Shown: in pieces, positions 16,366 through 24,695 of the stretch
Position numbering within the stretch: the stretch's first letter is position 1
Layout: each line of letters starts with the position of its first letter
Origin: Nioella halotolerans
Lineage (GTDB): Bacteria > Pseudomonadota > Alphaproteobacteria > Rhodobacterales > Rhodobacteraceae
NCBI GenBank assembly: GCA_003428585.1
Contig: QVQC01000039.1
Location: 1 to 47,784, forward strand
Direction of reading: 5' to 3'
Length of the DNA stretch: 47,784 nucleotides
Notes under the pieces: generated by a model
Database searches by the model: none
What the model was told of the DNA's origin: nothing
The model's input: the letters and a program-made list of their open reading frames with translations, nothing else
Translations under genes and position numbers: made by a program

Positions 16366-17646
16366 ATGACTTCCGATACCAATTCCGTGTTCGCACGACG
16401 CGAATCCGAAGCCCGTTCCTATTGCCGTGGCATCCCGTCCACCTTCAGCTCGGCCAAAGGGTCCGAGATGACGGATTCCGACGGCCGCAGCTATATCGAC
16501 TTTCTCGCCGGTTGTTCCTCGCTGAACTACGGCCACAACGACCCCGACATGAAGGCGGCTCTGGTCGAGCACATCACCGGCGACGGGCTGGCCCATGCGC
16601 TGGACCTTCACACCGACACCAAGGCCGATTTCCTGACCGCCTTCGAGAAGCATGTCCTGCAGCCGCGCGACATGGATCATCGCGTGATGTTCACCGGTCC
16701 GACCGGCGCCAATGCCGTCGAGGCGGCGATGAAGATGGCGCGCAAGGCCACCGGACGCACCAACATCATCGCCTTCACCAACGGGTTCCACGGTGTGACG
16801 CTGGGCGCGCTGGCCGCAACCGGCAACAGCTATCACCGTGGCGGCGCGGGCGTCAGCCTCGATGGCGTGACCCGCATGCCCTACGACGGCTACATGGGTG
16901 ACCGCACCGACACGACGGAGCTTCTGGCCGCGATGCTGTCGGACCCGTCTTCGGGCGTCGACAAGCCAGCCGCCATCATGCTTGAAACCGTACAGGGCGA
17001 AGGCGGGCTGACCGCGGCAAGTCCGGACTGGATCCGCCGGGTGGCGGAGCTTGCCAAGGAACATGGCGCGCTGCTGATCGTCGACGACATTCAGGCGGGC
17101 TGCGGGCGCACCGGCACCTTCTTCTCGTTCGAAGGGATGGGGATCGAGCCCGATATCATCACCATGGCGAAATCGGTTTCCGGTTTCGGCCTGCCGCTGG
17201 CGCTGACCCTCGTGCGGCCCGAATACGACGTGTTCGGCCCGGCGGAGCATAACGGCACCTTCCGCGGCAACACCCATGCCTTCGTAACCGCCCGCGTGGC
17301 GATCGAGAAATTCTGGGCCAACGCCAATTTCCAGCAGGAAATTGCCACCAAGGCCCTGATGCTGACCACCGCTCTGGAGGAACTGGCCGGCATGGTCGAA
17401 GGCGCGCGCCTGAAGGGCCGTGGCATGATGCAGGGCGTCGATGTCGGCAGCGGTGAACTGGCCGAGGAGATCTGCGCCCGCGCCTATGACAAGGGCCTGA
17501 TCATCGAGACCTCCGGGCCGAATGACGAGGTGGTCAAGGTGCTCGCCCCGCTGACCACGCCCGAGGCGACCTTCCGCAAGGGGTTGGGGCTCATGCTCGA
17601 GTCCGCCCGCGAGGTCCTGGCACAATCGAAACTGGCAGCGGAGTAA
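16366..17646 (+). CDS. ectB: Diaminobutyrate-2-oxoglutarate transaminase
   Basis: A 426-residue class III PLP aminotransferase making L-2,4-diaminobutyrate from aspartate semialdehyde with glutamate as donor, the first committed step to ectoine. Visible are the N-terminal [15 protein letters not shown] typical of EctB, the phosphate-binding [14 protein letters not shown], the cofactor aspartate in [14 protein letters not shown], and the Schiff-base Lys269 in [13 protein letters not shown]. The ATG at 16366 follows AAAGGAA with good spacing. The in-frame extension to 16294 reads intergenic sequence. Confidence 0.96.
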   Translation: MTSDTNSVFARRESEARSYCRGIPSTFSSAKGSEMTDSDGRSYIDFLAGCSSLNYGHNDPDMKAALVEHITGDGLAHALDLHTDTKADFLTAFEKHVLQPRDMDHRVMFTGPTGANAVEAAMKMARKATGRTNIIAFTNGFHGVTLGALAATGNSYHRGGAGVSLDGVTRMPYDGYMGDRTDTTELLAAMLSDPSSGVDKPAAIMLETVQGEGGLTAASPDWIRRVAELAKEHGALLIVDDIQAGCGRTGTFFSFEGMGIEPDIITMAKSVSGFGLPLALTLVRPEYDVFGPAEHNGTFRGNTHAFVTARVAIEKFWANANFQQEIATKALMLTTALEELAGMVEGARLKGRGMMQGVDVGSGELAEEICARAYDKGLIIETSGPNDEVVKVLAPLTTPEATFRKGLGLMLESAREVLAQSKLAAE

Positions 17647-17651
17647 TCGGC

Positions 17652-18056
17652 ATGATCGTTCGCGACTTCAACAAGATCATCAAGGACGAGCACGACCGCG
17701 TTGTATCGGATGCGCACTGGACCAGCGTGCGCATGCTGCTGGCGGGCGACGGGATGGGGTTCTCCTTCCACATCACCTTCCTGGAACCGGGATCGGAGCA
17801 CGAGTTCGAATACAAGAACCACTTCGAAAGCGTCTACTGCATGCAAGGCACCGGCTCGATCACCGACATCGCCACCGGCGAAACGCACGAGATCAAGCCC
17901 GGCGTGATGTATGCGCTCAACCAGAACGACCGGCACATCCTGCGCGCCGAGGAGGAACTGGTGATGGCCTGCGTGTTCAACCCGCCCGTCACCGGCACCG
18001 AAGTGCATCGCGAGGACGGCTCCTACGCCGCCCCGCAAGAGGCAGAGGCAAGCTGA
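17652..18056 (+). CDS. ectC: L-ectoine synthase
   Basis: A 134-residue cupin enzyme that cyclises N-gamma-acetyl-diaminobutyrate to ectoine. It begins [17 protein letters not shown], close to the family consensus. It has the metal-binding core region [20 protein letters not shown] and a C-terminal segment [19 protein letters not shown]. It lies 5 bases after ectB. No ectD (hydroxylase) follows, so this locus makes ectoine but not hydroxyectoine. Confidence 0.96.
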   Translation: MIVRDFNKIIKDEHDRVVSDAHWTSVRMLLAGDGMGFSFHITFLEPGSEHEFEYKNHFESVYCMQGTGSITDIATGETHEIKPGVMYALNQNDRHILRAEEELVMACVFNPPVTGTEVHREDGSYAAPQEAEAS

Positions 18057-18060
18057 CACC

Positions 18061-19485
18061 ATGACCCATACTGTCGAGAAGATCGGCGGCACGTCCATGT
18101 CCCGCGTGGACGCGCTGCGCGACACGCTGTTCATCGGCGACCGCACCGGAAGCGCGCTTTACGGCCGCGTCTTCGTGGTCTCCGCCTTCGGCGGCATCAC
18201 CAACCTTCTGTTGGAACACAAGAAATCGGGCAAACCCGGCGTCTACGCCGCCTATGCCAGTGCCGACAACGATCACGGTTGGCACGAGGCACTTGACGTC
18301 GCGGCCGGCGAAATGGCGAAGGCCCATGCAGGGGTTCTTGACCACCCGGCCGATATCGAGCGTGCGGATGAATTTCTGCGCGAACGGATCGAAGGCGCCC
18401 GGAACTGCCTGATCGACCTGCAGCGCCTGTGCTCCTACGGGCATTTCCGGCTGGCCGAGCACCTTCTGCAGATCCGCGAATTGCTGTCCGGTCTGGGCGA
18501 GGCACATTCGGCGCTTGTCACCACGCTGCTGTTGCAGCGGGCCGGCGTCAACGCGCGGCTGGTGGACCTGTCAGGCTGGCGCGACGAGGGCGATGTCAGC
18601 CTCGACGACCGGATCAACGGCGCCATGGCGGGGGTGGACCCGGAAACCGAAATGCCCATCGTCACCGGCTACGCGCAATGCGCCGAAGGGCTGATGCGCG
18701 AGTTCGACCGCGGTTATTCGGAAGTGACGTTCTCACGGCTCGCCGCGCTCACCGGCGCGCGCGAAGCGATCATCCACAAGGAGTTCCACCTGTCGTCCGC
18801 CGATCCCAAGCAGGTTGGCGAAGAGTCCGTGCGCAAGCTGGGCCGGACCAATTACGACGTGGCCGACCAGCTTTCGAACATGGGGATGGAGGCGATCCAC
18901 CCCAAGGCGGCCAAGACCCTACGCCAGTCGGGCGTGCCCCTGCGCGTGACCAACGCGTTCGAGCCGGGCGATCCCGGCACGCTGATCGACGACCAGCCCG
19001 CGGACGCGGCGGCGGTGGAGATCGTGACCGGGCTCGACATCATCGCGCTGGAACTGTTCGAGCAGGACATGGTCGGGGTGAAAGGCTACGACGCCGCGAT
19101 CCTTGACGTGCTGACCCGCCACGATGTGCGCATCGTGTCCAAGGTGTCGAATGCCAACACGATCACCCATTACGTGGACAGTTCGCTCAAAACGATGCGC
19201 CGGGTCGAGAAGGACCTTGCCACGCTTTACCCTTCGGCCGAGATCACGTCTCGCCGGCTGTCCATGGCCGCGGCCATCGGGCGCGACCTCAAGGGGTTGT
19301 CGGTTCTGACGCGCGGGTTGCAAGCCATTGCCGAGGCTGGCTACGAGGCGCTCGGCGCCACGCAAGGCCCGCGTAACGTGGACGTACAGTTCATCCTCGA
19401 ACGCGAGGACCTGCAACCGGTGATCAAGGCGCTGCATGCGGCCTTCGTCGAAGACGGCGCATCCGCGATTGCGAAAGCGGCGTAG
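18061..19485 (+). CDS. ask: Ectoine-specific aspartate kinase (Ask_Ect)
   Basis: A 474-residue aspartokinase with the N-terminal nucleotide motif VEKIGGTSMS, a substrate-binding segment around SEVTFSRLAALTGA, and C-terminal ACT-type regulatory domains (about 320-470). Placement 4 bases behind ectC identifies it as the ectoine-dedicated isozyme. It supplies aspartyl phosphate under salt stress, and known Ask_Ect enzymes are less feedback-inhibited than the housekeeping form. It is the last gene before a strong terminator. Confidence 0.93.
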   Translation: MTHTVEKIGGTSMSRVDALRDTLFIGDRTGSALYGRVFVVSAFGGITNLLLEHKKSGKPGVYAAYASADNDHGWHEALDVAAGEMAKAHAGVLDHPADIERADEFLRERIEGARNCLIDLQRLCSYGHFRLAEHLLQIRELLSGLGEAHSALVTTLLLQRAGVNARLVDLSGWRDEGDVSLDDRINGAMAGVDPETEMPIVTGYAQCAEGLMREFDRGYSEVTFSRLAALTGAREAIIHKEFHLSSADPKQVGEESVRKLGRTNYDVADQLSNMGMEAIHPKAAKTLRQSGVPLRVTNAFEPGDPGTLIDDQPADAAAVEIVTGLDIIALELFEQDMVGVKGYDAAILDVLTRHDVRIVSKVSNANTITHYVDSSLKTMRRVEKDLATLYPSAEITSRRLSMAAAIGRDLKGLSVLTRGLQAIAEAGYEALGATQGPRNVDVQFILEREDLQPVIKALHAAFVEDGASAIAKAA

Positions 19486-19511
19486 TCATCCCGCGACCAA
19501 CGACAGGCTAG

Positions 19512-19543
19512 GGCCCGGAACATGCATTGTTCCGGGCCTTTTT
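19512..19543 (+). terminator. Rho-independent terminator of ectABC-ask
   Basis: A perfect 10-bp stem (19512-19521 and 19529-19538) with a 7-base loop, followed by TTTTT. It lies 26 bases after the ask stop. Confidence 0.92.
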
Positions 19544-19567
19544 CGCTTGTGCGTATCGGATTGCGCG

Positions 19568-19924
19568 TCAACTGCCCCGGTAGGTGCTGTAGCCGAACGG
19601 CGACAGAAGCAGAGGCACATGGTAATGCGCAGGGGCCGACATGCCGAAACGGATCGGGATCATGTCGAGGAAGCGCGGCGCCTCGGGCGCGGTGCCGATA
19701 CTGTCCAGATAGGCGCCGGCGTGGAACAGCAATTCGTAGGTGCCGGTCTCGAACCGCTCCTCCGGTAGGATCCGCTCGTCGGTGCGCCCGTCGGCATTCG
19801 TCACCATCGTGGCCAGTCGGGTCCGCGTCTCGCCCTCGATCCGGTAAAGTTCTATCCGCAGCCCCGCCGCCGGGCAGCCGCGGGCGGTGTCGAGAACATG
19901 GGTCGTCAGGTAGCCGGTCGTCAT
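19568..19924 (-). CDS. uraH: 5-Hydroxyisourate hydrolase
   Basis: A 118-residue transthyretin-related enzyme that opens 5-hydroxyisourate to OHCU in urate breakdown. The family signature is intact: [14 protein letters not shown] with active-site His9 at the N-terminus, [19 protein letters not shown] at the C-terminus, ending in the diagnostic YRGS that separates the enzyme from true transthyretin. There is no signal peptide, so it is cytoplasmic. It is divergent from the puuE-uraD/allA/permease unit. Its upstream region holds an ACCGTatACCGT direct repeat next to the Shine-Dalgarno, possibly regulatory. Confidence 0.95.
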   Translation of the reverse strand: MTTGYLTTHVLDTARGCPAAGLRIELYRIEGETRTRLATMVTNADGRTDERILPEERFETGTYELLFHAGAYLDSIGTAPEAPRFLDMIPIRFGMSAPAHYHVPLLLSPFGYSTYRGS

Positions 19925-20075
19925 GCGCGGTATCTCCTTTTTACCGTATACCGTCTTAGGCCGGATGCCCCGCGCCCCGCAAATCCCGACAAGCCGAAGG
20001 CAGCTTTCAGGATTTTTTGCAAATCACGCGGCACTTTTCGGTTTAACCATAGATGAAACGAGCAAGGGGTGACAT

Positions 20076-21488
20076 GTGAAACGCTATCCGCGCAACATGA
20101 CAGGCTACGCTGCGACACCGCCAGATGCGGCTTGGCCGAACAACGCGAAGATCGCGATCCAGATCGTGCTGAACTACGAGGAAGGCGGCGAGACCTGCAT
20201 CCTGCACGGCGATGACGCATCCGAAGCCTTCCTGTCGGAAATCACCGGCGCCGCGCCATGGCCGGGGCAACGCCATTGGAACATGGAATCGCTTTACGAA
20301 TACGGCGCCCGCGCCGGATTCTGGCGGCTGCACCGGCTGCTGAAGGATACGCCCGTCACCGTCTACGGCGTTGCGACCGCGCTGGCCCGCGCGCCCGAAC
20401 AGGTCGCCGCGATGCAGGATGCGGGGTGGGAGATCGCCAGCCACGGGCTGAAATGGGTCGAACACAAGGACATGAACCGCGAGGAAGAGCGCGCCCAGAT
20501 CCGCGAGGCGATCCGCCTGCATGAAGAGGTGACGGGCAGCCCCCCGCGCGGCTGGTATACCGGCCGCTGTTCGATGAACACGGTCGACCTTGCGGCCGAG
20601 GAAGGTGACTTCGCCTATATCGCCGACAGCTACGCCGACGACCTGCCCTACTGGGTGCGGGCCGGCGGCAAGCACCAGCTGATCGTGCCCTACACGATGG
20701 ATTGCAACGACATGCGCTTCGCGATCCGGGCCGGCTTCACCGATGGGCGGCAGTTCGAGGGGTATCTGAAGGACAGTTTCGACATGCTCTACGCCGAGGG
20801 GCAGGACGGCGCGCCGAAGATGCTGTCGATCGGGCTGCATTGCCGCCTTGTCGGGCGGCCGGGGCGGGCGGCGGCACTGAAACGGGTTCTGGATCATTTC
20901 CGCGGGCACGACGGCGTCTGGTTCGCCACCCGCGCCCAGATCGCCGACCACTGGGCCGCCACGCACCCGCCGAAGACGGGCCCGCGCCCGTCGGACATGG
21001 ACCGGGCGGCCTTCGTGGCGGAATTCGGCGCCATCTTCGAGCACAGCCCCTGGATCTCCGACAGGGCCTTCGATCTCGGCCTCGGGCCGACACATGACAC
21101 CGCGACCGGGGTGCACAGCGCCCTTGCCCGCGTCTTTCGCAGCGCGACCGAGGAGGCGCGCCTTGGCGTGCTGAAAGCCCACCCGGACCTTGCCGGCAAG
21201 CTCGCCACGGCCCGGCGCCTGACGGCAGAGTCGACGGCGGAGCAGGCCAGTGCCGGGCTCGATGCGCTGACCGACGCGGAGCGCGACCGCTTCACCAAGC
21301 TCAACGACGCCTATACCGAGAAGTTCGGCTTTCCCTTCATCATCGCGGTGCGCGATCACGACAAGGCCTCGATCATGGCGGCCTTCGAGCGGCGCCTGCA
21401 GAACGACCGCGACACCGAGTTCGCGGAAGCTTGCCGGCAGGTCGAACGCATCGCCGCCCTGCGCCTTGCCGAGAAGCTGGGCACATGA
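20076..21488 (+). CDS. puuE-uraD: Fused allantoinase PuuE / OHCU decarboxylase
   Basis: A 470-residue two-domain enzyme. Residues about 1-305 are a metal-independent allantoinase of the polysaccharide-deacetylase fold (RYPRNMTGYAATPP, VLNYEEGGE, SHGLKWVEHKDM). Residues about 312-470 are OHCU decarboxylase (FVAEFGAIFEHSPWI near its start, LKAHPDLAGKLA, and KFGFPFIIAVRDHDK). Together with UraH this covers 5-hydroxyisourate to allantoate. The start is a GTG at 20076 with AAGGGG upstream. An 8-codon open frame (20053-20079) ends across the GTG as GTGA. Fusions of these domains are known in alphaproteobacteria. It overlaps allA by ATGA. Confidence 0.94.
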   Translation: MKRYPRNMTGYAATPPDAAWPNNAKIAIQIVLNYEEGGETCILHGDDASEAFLSEITGAAPWPGQRHWNMESLYEYGARAGFWRLHRLLKDTPVTVYGVATALARAPEQVAAMQDAGWEIASHGLKWVEHKDMNREEERAQIREAIRLHEEVTGSPPRGWYTGRCSMNTVDLAAEEGDFAYIADSYADDLPYWVRAGGKHQLIVPYTMDCNDMRFAIRAGFTDGRQFEGYLKDSFDMLYAEGQDGAPKMLSIGLHCRLVGRPGRAAALKRVLDHFRGHDGVWFATRAQIADHWAATHPPKTGPRPSDMDRAAFVAEFGAIFEHSPWISDRAFDLGLGPTHDTATGVHSALARVFRSATEEARLGVLKAHPDLAGKLATARRLTAESTAEQASAGLDALTDAERDRFTKLNDAYTEKFGFPFIIAVRDHDKASIMAAFERRLQNDRDTEFAEACRQVERIAALRLAEKLGT

Positions 21489-21970
21489 CCCGCGTGTTCA
21501 CGCAAATGCTGACCGCCGAGGGATTGGCCCCCTTCGGCGACGTGCTGGAGGCAGACGGCGCGCCCGACAAGCTGATCAACCAGGGGCTTTGCGGGCGCTA
21601 CCACGACCGCGCGCGGCTGGATTTCGACGGCGGGCGCGCCGGCATCAGCCTGTTCAAGGCCGATCTGCGCGCCCTGCCCTACCGGCTGGAGATGATGGAA
21701 CGCCACCCGCTGGGGTCGCAGGCCTTCATCCCGATGTCGGAGGAGGCATTCCTCGTGATCGTTGCACAAGATGCGGGCAATCGTCCGGGCCGGCCGCTGG
21801 CCTTCCTCACCCGCCCCGGACAGGCGATCAATTTTCACAAGAATACCTGGCACGGGGTTCTGACCCCGATCGCGGGCAGCGGCCTCTTCGCCGTCATCGA
21901 CCGGATCGGCCCCGGCGAGAACCTGCAGGAACACTGGTTCGACACGCCCTACGAGGTCGTGCCGGACTGA
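21485..21970 (+). CDS. allA: Ureidoglycolate lyase
   Basis: A 161-residue cupin-type enzyme that splits ureidoglycolate to glyoxylate and urea, the end of the allantoate branch. Family landmarks are the opening LTAEGLAPFGDVLE, the core MERHPLGSQAFIPMSEEAFLVIV, FHKNTWHGVLTPI with metal-side histidines, and DRIGPGENLQEHWF. The ATG at 21485 overlaps the upstream stop (ATGA), so translation is coupled. The substrate must come from allantoicase or an equivalent, which is not in the window. Confidence 0.93.
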   Translation: MTRVFTQMLTAEGLAPFGDVLEADGAPDKLINQGLCGRYHDRARLDFDGGRAGISLFKADLRALPYRLEMMERHPLGSQAFIPMSEEAFLVIVAQDAGNRPGRPLAFLTRPGQAINFHKNTWHGVLTPIAGSGLFAVIDRIGPGENLQEHWFDTPYEVVPD

Positions 21971-22027
21971 CAAGAAGGGACCGTCGCCAAAGAAACGGCC
22001 CGCCCAAAAACCAACAAGGAGAGACCC

Positions 22028-23449
22028 ATGACAGACAGTTCCATCGGAACGCCGCAGCAGCTGCGCGACCCGAACTACACCCCGCCGCTTGTCAAGGCGG
22101 TGCCGCTTGGCATCCAGCACGTGCTGGCCATGTTTGTCTCGAACGTGACGCCCGCGATCATCGTCTGCGGCGCCGCCGGCTTCGGCTTCGGCTCGAACTC
22201 ACCCGATTTTCCGCAGATGATCTACATGATCCAGATGTCGATGTTCTTTGCCGGGGTGGCCACCCTGATCCAGACCATCGGCATCGGCCCGGTCGGCGCG
22301 CGCCTGCCGATCGTGCAGGGCACGTCCTTTGCCTTCATTCCCATCATGATCCCGCTGGTGGCCGGGCAAGGCGTCGATGCGATCGCCGTTCTGATGGGGG
22401 GCATTCTTGTCGGTGGCCTCTTTCACGCGGTGCTTGGGCTGTTCATCGGCAAGATCCGCTTCGCGCTGCCGCCGCTGGTGACCGGCCTTGTCGTCACGAT
22501 GATCGGTCTCGCGCTTGTGCAGGTCGGCATTCAATACGCCGCCGGCGGCGTGCCCGCCATCGGGACGGAGGAATACGGCAGCCTGCAGAACTGGACCGTG
22601 GCCGGGGTGGTCATCGTCGTGACGCTGGCGCTGAAATTCTTCACCCGCGGGATGCTGTCGGTCTCGGCGGTGCTGATCGGATTGCTTGCCGGCTACGTGG
22701 TCGCGCTCGCCATCGGCATGGTCAGCTTCGGTAATGTCGCGACGGCGGCCCCCTTCGCGCTGCCCAACCCGCTGCATTTCGGGCTCGAATTCAGCATCGC
22801 CGCGATCATCGGCTTCTGCCTGATGAGCTTCGTCTCCGCGGTGGAAACCGTGGGCGATGTCAGCGGCATAACCAAGGGCGGCGCAGGCCGCGAGGCGACC
22901 GACACCGAAATTCAGGGCGCGACCTTCGCCGACGGGATCGGCACCGCCGCCTCGGGCCTTTTCGGGGCGCTGCCCAACACCTCGTTCAGCCAGAATGTCG
23001 GCCTCATCGCCATGACCGGCGTGATGAGCCGCCACGTCGTCACCATCGGCGCTCTGTTCCTGATCCTTGCCGGGCTGGTGCCCAAGGTGGGCGCGGTGAT
23101 CTCCACGGTGCCGATCGAGGTGCTGGGCGGCGGCGTCATCGTGATGTTCGGCATGGTCGTGGCGGCCGGCGTGTCCATGCTGTCGGACGTGACGTGGAAC
23201 CGGCGCAACATGGTGATCTTCGCCATCGCGCTGTCGCTGGGGCTGGGCCTGCAACTGGAACCCGGCGCGCTGCAACACCTGCCCGACACGCTGAAGGTTC
23301 TGGCGACCTCGGGCATCCTGCCCGCCGCGCTGATCGCCATCGTGCTGAACCTGGCCCTGCCGCAGGAATTGTCCGACGAGTCGACCGAGGACGTGTCCGG
23401 CGGCCTGTCCGGTCAAGGCGCGGGATCGTTCGAGACGCGCAAGCGCTGA
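22028..23449 (+). CDS. NCS2-family purine (urate/xanthine) permease
   Basis: A 473-residue inner-membrane protein with about 14 helices of the nucleobase-cation-symporter-2 (uracil-xanthine permease) fold. The TM8 glutamate is in SAVETVGDVSGITKG and the family motif QNxGxxxxTG appears in NTSFSQNVGLIAMTG. It imports a purine with protons or sodium. Being behind uraH/puuE/allA, urate or xanthine is the likely cargo, inferred from context. GGAGAG lies just before the ATG. A GC hairpin follows the gene. Confidence 0.9.
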   Translation: MTDSSIGTPQQLRDPNYTPPLVKAVPLGIQHVLAMFVSNVTPAIIVCGAAGFGFGSNSPDFPQMIYMIQMSMFFAGVATLIQTIGIGPVGARLPIVQGTSFAFIPIMIPLVAGQGVDAIAVLMGGILVGGLFHAVLGLFIGKIRFALPPLVTGLVVTMIGLALVQVGIQYAAGGVPAIGTEEYGSLQNWTVAGVVIVVTLALKFFTRGMLSVSAVLIGLLAGYVVALAIGMVSFGNVATAAPFALPNPLHFGLEFSIAAIIGFCLMSFVSAVETVGDVSGITKGGAGREATDTEIQGATFADGIGTAASGLFGALPNTSFSQNVGLIAMTGVMSRHVVTIGALFLILAGLVPKVGAVISTVPIEVLGGGVIVMFGMVVAAGVSMLSDVTWNRRNMVIFAIALSLGLGLQLEPGALQHLPDTLKVLATSGILPAALIAIVLNLALPQELSDESTEDVSGGLSGQGAGSFETRKR

Positions 23450-23460
23450 GCCATGCGCCG

Positions 23461-23480
23461 CCCGGCCCTTCGGGGCCGGG
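23461..23480 (+). terminator. UUCG-loop hairpin after the purine permease
   Basis: A perfect 8-bp GC stem (23461-23468, 23473-23480) closes a TTCG tetraloop, 11 bases after the stop. No T run follows, so it may terminate weakly or protect the 3' end. The gene that comes next runs toward it, so it may act on both strands. Confidence 0.6.
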
Positions 23481-23538
23481 TGGTGGGGCGATCTTGGCGT
23501 CAAACAGCACGCCACTTGGCGAATGTCGGTTTTCGGGG

Positions 23539-24279
23539 CTATTGCGCGGTATAACCGCCATCGACCAGATGATAGCTGCCGGTGATGAAACTGGCCCCGT
23601 CAGACAGCAAGAAGCACGTCAAAGCAGCGACTTCGTCGGGGGTGCCAAGCCGCCCCATGGCGTGTTTGCCTTCGAGCATCTTGAGCGTATCTTCATCAAG
23701 CGCGCCTTCCACCAAGGGCGTGCGGATGAATCCCGGCCCGACGGAATTGACCCGGATGTTTTGCGCAGCATGTTCCATCGCTGCGACCTTGGTCATGCCG
23801 ACAACCGCATGTTTGGCAGCGGTATATGCGCTTGCGGTGGCAAACCCGACAGATCCGAGGATCGAGGCCATGTTGACGATGGCACCACCACCCGCTTCGA
23901 CCATTTCAGGGATCGCGTAGCGCATGCCGTAGAAGACGCCGTTCAGGTTCACGTCGATCACATGCTTCCACCCGTCGACCGGATAGTTGCCCACCGGTTC
24001 GGCAGGGCCGCCGATGCCCGCATTGTTGACAATATAGTGCACCGCGCCGCCCTTTTGTTTTGCAAAGGCCACCATGGACTCGACCTGATCGGGCTTCGCG
24101 GTGTCGACCTCGAAGGCGTGACCATCAATTTCCCCGGCGACGGATTCGGCGGCCGCCATATTCAGATCGGCGACGACAACCGTTGCACCGCCTTGGGCGA
24201 GGTGTTTGCAGATGGCCATGCCGATGCCTGAACCACCGCCTGTTACGATGGCGGTTTTTCCCTTGAAATCATACGTCAT
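23539..24279 (-). CDS. Short-chain dehydrogenase/reductase, NAD-type
   Basis: A 246-residue classical SDR. It has cofactor loop TGGGSGIG (13-20), Asp38 after the second strand (favours NAD over NADP), NNAG at 85-88, and catalytic Asn111, Ser139, Tyr152 and Lys156. The substrate is not readable. Related sequences act on hydroxy acids, acetoin or sugars. The start has an ideal AGGAGG eight bases before the ATG. Codon use and GC look lower than in the neighbours, and it borders an AT-rich stretch, so it may have been acquired together with it. It converges on the purine permease. Confidence 0.88.
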   Translation of the reverse strand: MTYDFKGKTAIVTGGGSGIGMAICKHLAQGGATVVVADLNMAAAESVAGEIDGHAFEVDTAKPDQVESMVAFAKQKGGAVHYIVNNAGIGGPAEPVGNYPVDGWKHVIDVNLNGVFYGMRYAIPEMVEAGGGAIVNMASILGSVGFATASAYTAAKHAVVGMTKVAAMEHAAQNIRVNSVGPGFIRTPLVEGALDEDTLKMLEGKHAMGRLGTPDEVAALTCFLLSDGASFITGSYHLVDGGYTAQ

Positions 24280-24695
24280 CAGAAGACCCTCCTATACAGT
24301 TTCGCGCTTCGGTCTCTCGGCGAGTCTAGACCTGCGCGGGCGGGCCGCCTTGATCTGCATCAGGGTGCGATCAGCGGTCGCGGGATTGGCCCATTCAGGT
24401 AGATTTTTTGAATTGTCTTGAGTGGCTTTCGAGTAGATTATGTACGAATCATCAATCCAATCTCTGGCAACATCAATAGTGACGCGCGATTTTCTTGGCG
24501 CGATAAAGAGAACCCGGTTGAGGACTGCTTTGAATGCAGCGCGAATCCTCAGAAACCATTCCGAAAGCCTCTTATAATTCAAATACCACTTCAGCTTGAT
24601 ATATTCCTTGCCTTCTCTTCATTTATTCCATCCAATCCTTAGCTCCTGTTGTTGTGTTTCTTTCTCAAACGTAGAAGCTCTATCAGCTGGCATTT
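24280..24695. other. AT-rich intergenic patch, probable remnant of acquired DNA
   Basis: About 415 bases that are strikingly poorer in GC than the rest of the window, between the SDR gene and uvrB. Apart from the small unassigned frame at 24292-24582, I see no known gene, no inverted terminal repeats and no tRNA. A short C/T-rich tract lies just before the uvrB stop. Confidence 0.6.
24292..24582 (-). CDS. Unassigned small open frame, possibly the 3' end of a lost gene
   Basis: A 96-codon frame with a TTG start, no good Shine-Dalgarno, and a TGA stop 12 codons further upstream. The sequence (for example VTIDVARDWIDDSYIIYSKA) looks more protein-like than a random frame. Codon use (AGA, AGG, ATA, TCA) is unlike the neighbours. 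I do not recognise it. It could be a decayed fragment of an acquired gene or not a gene at all. Confidence 0.25.
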   Translation of the reverse strand: MNYKRLSEWFLRIRAAFKAVLNRVLFIAPRKSRVTIDVARDWIDDSYIIYSKATQDNSKNLPEWANPATADRTLMQIKAARPRRSRLAERPKRETV

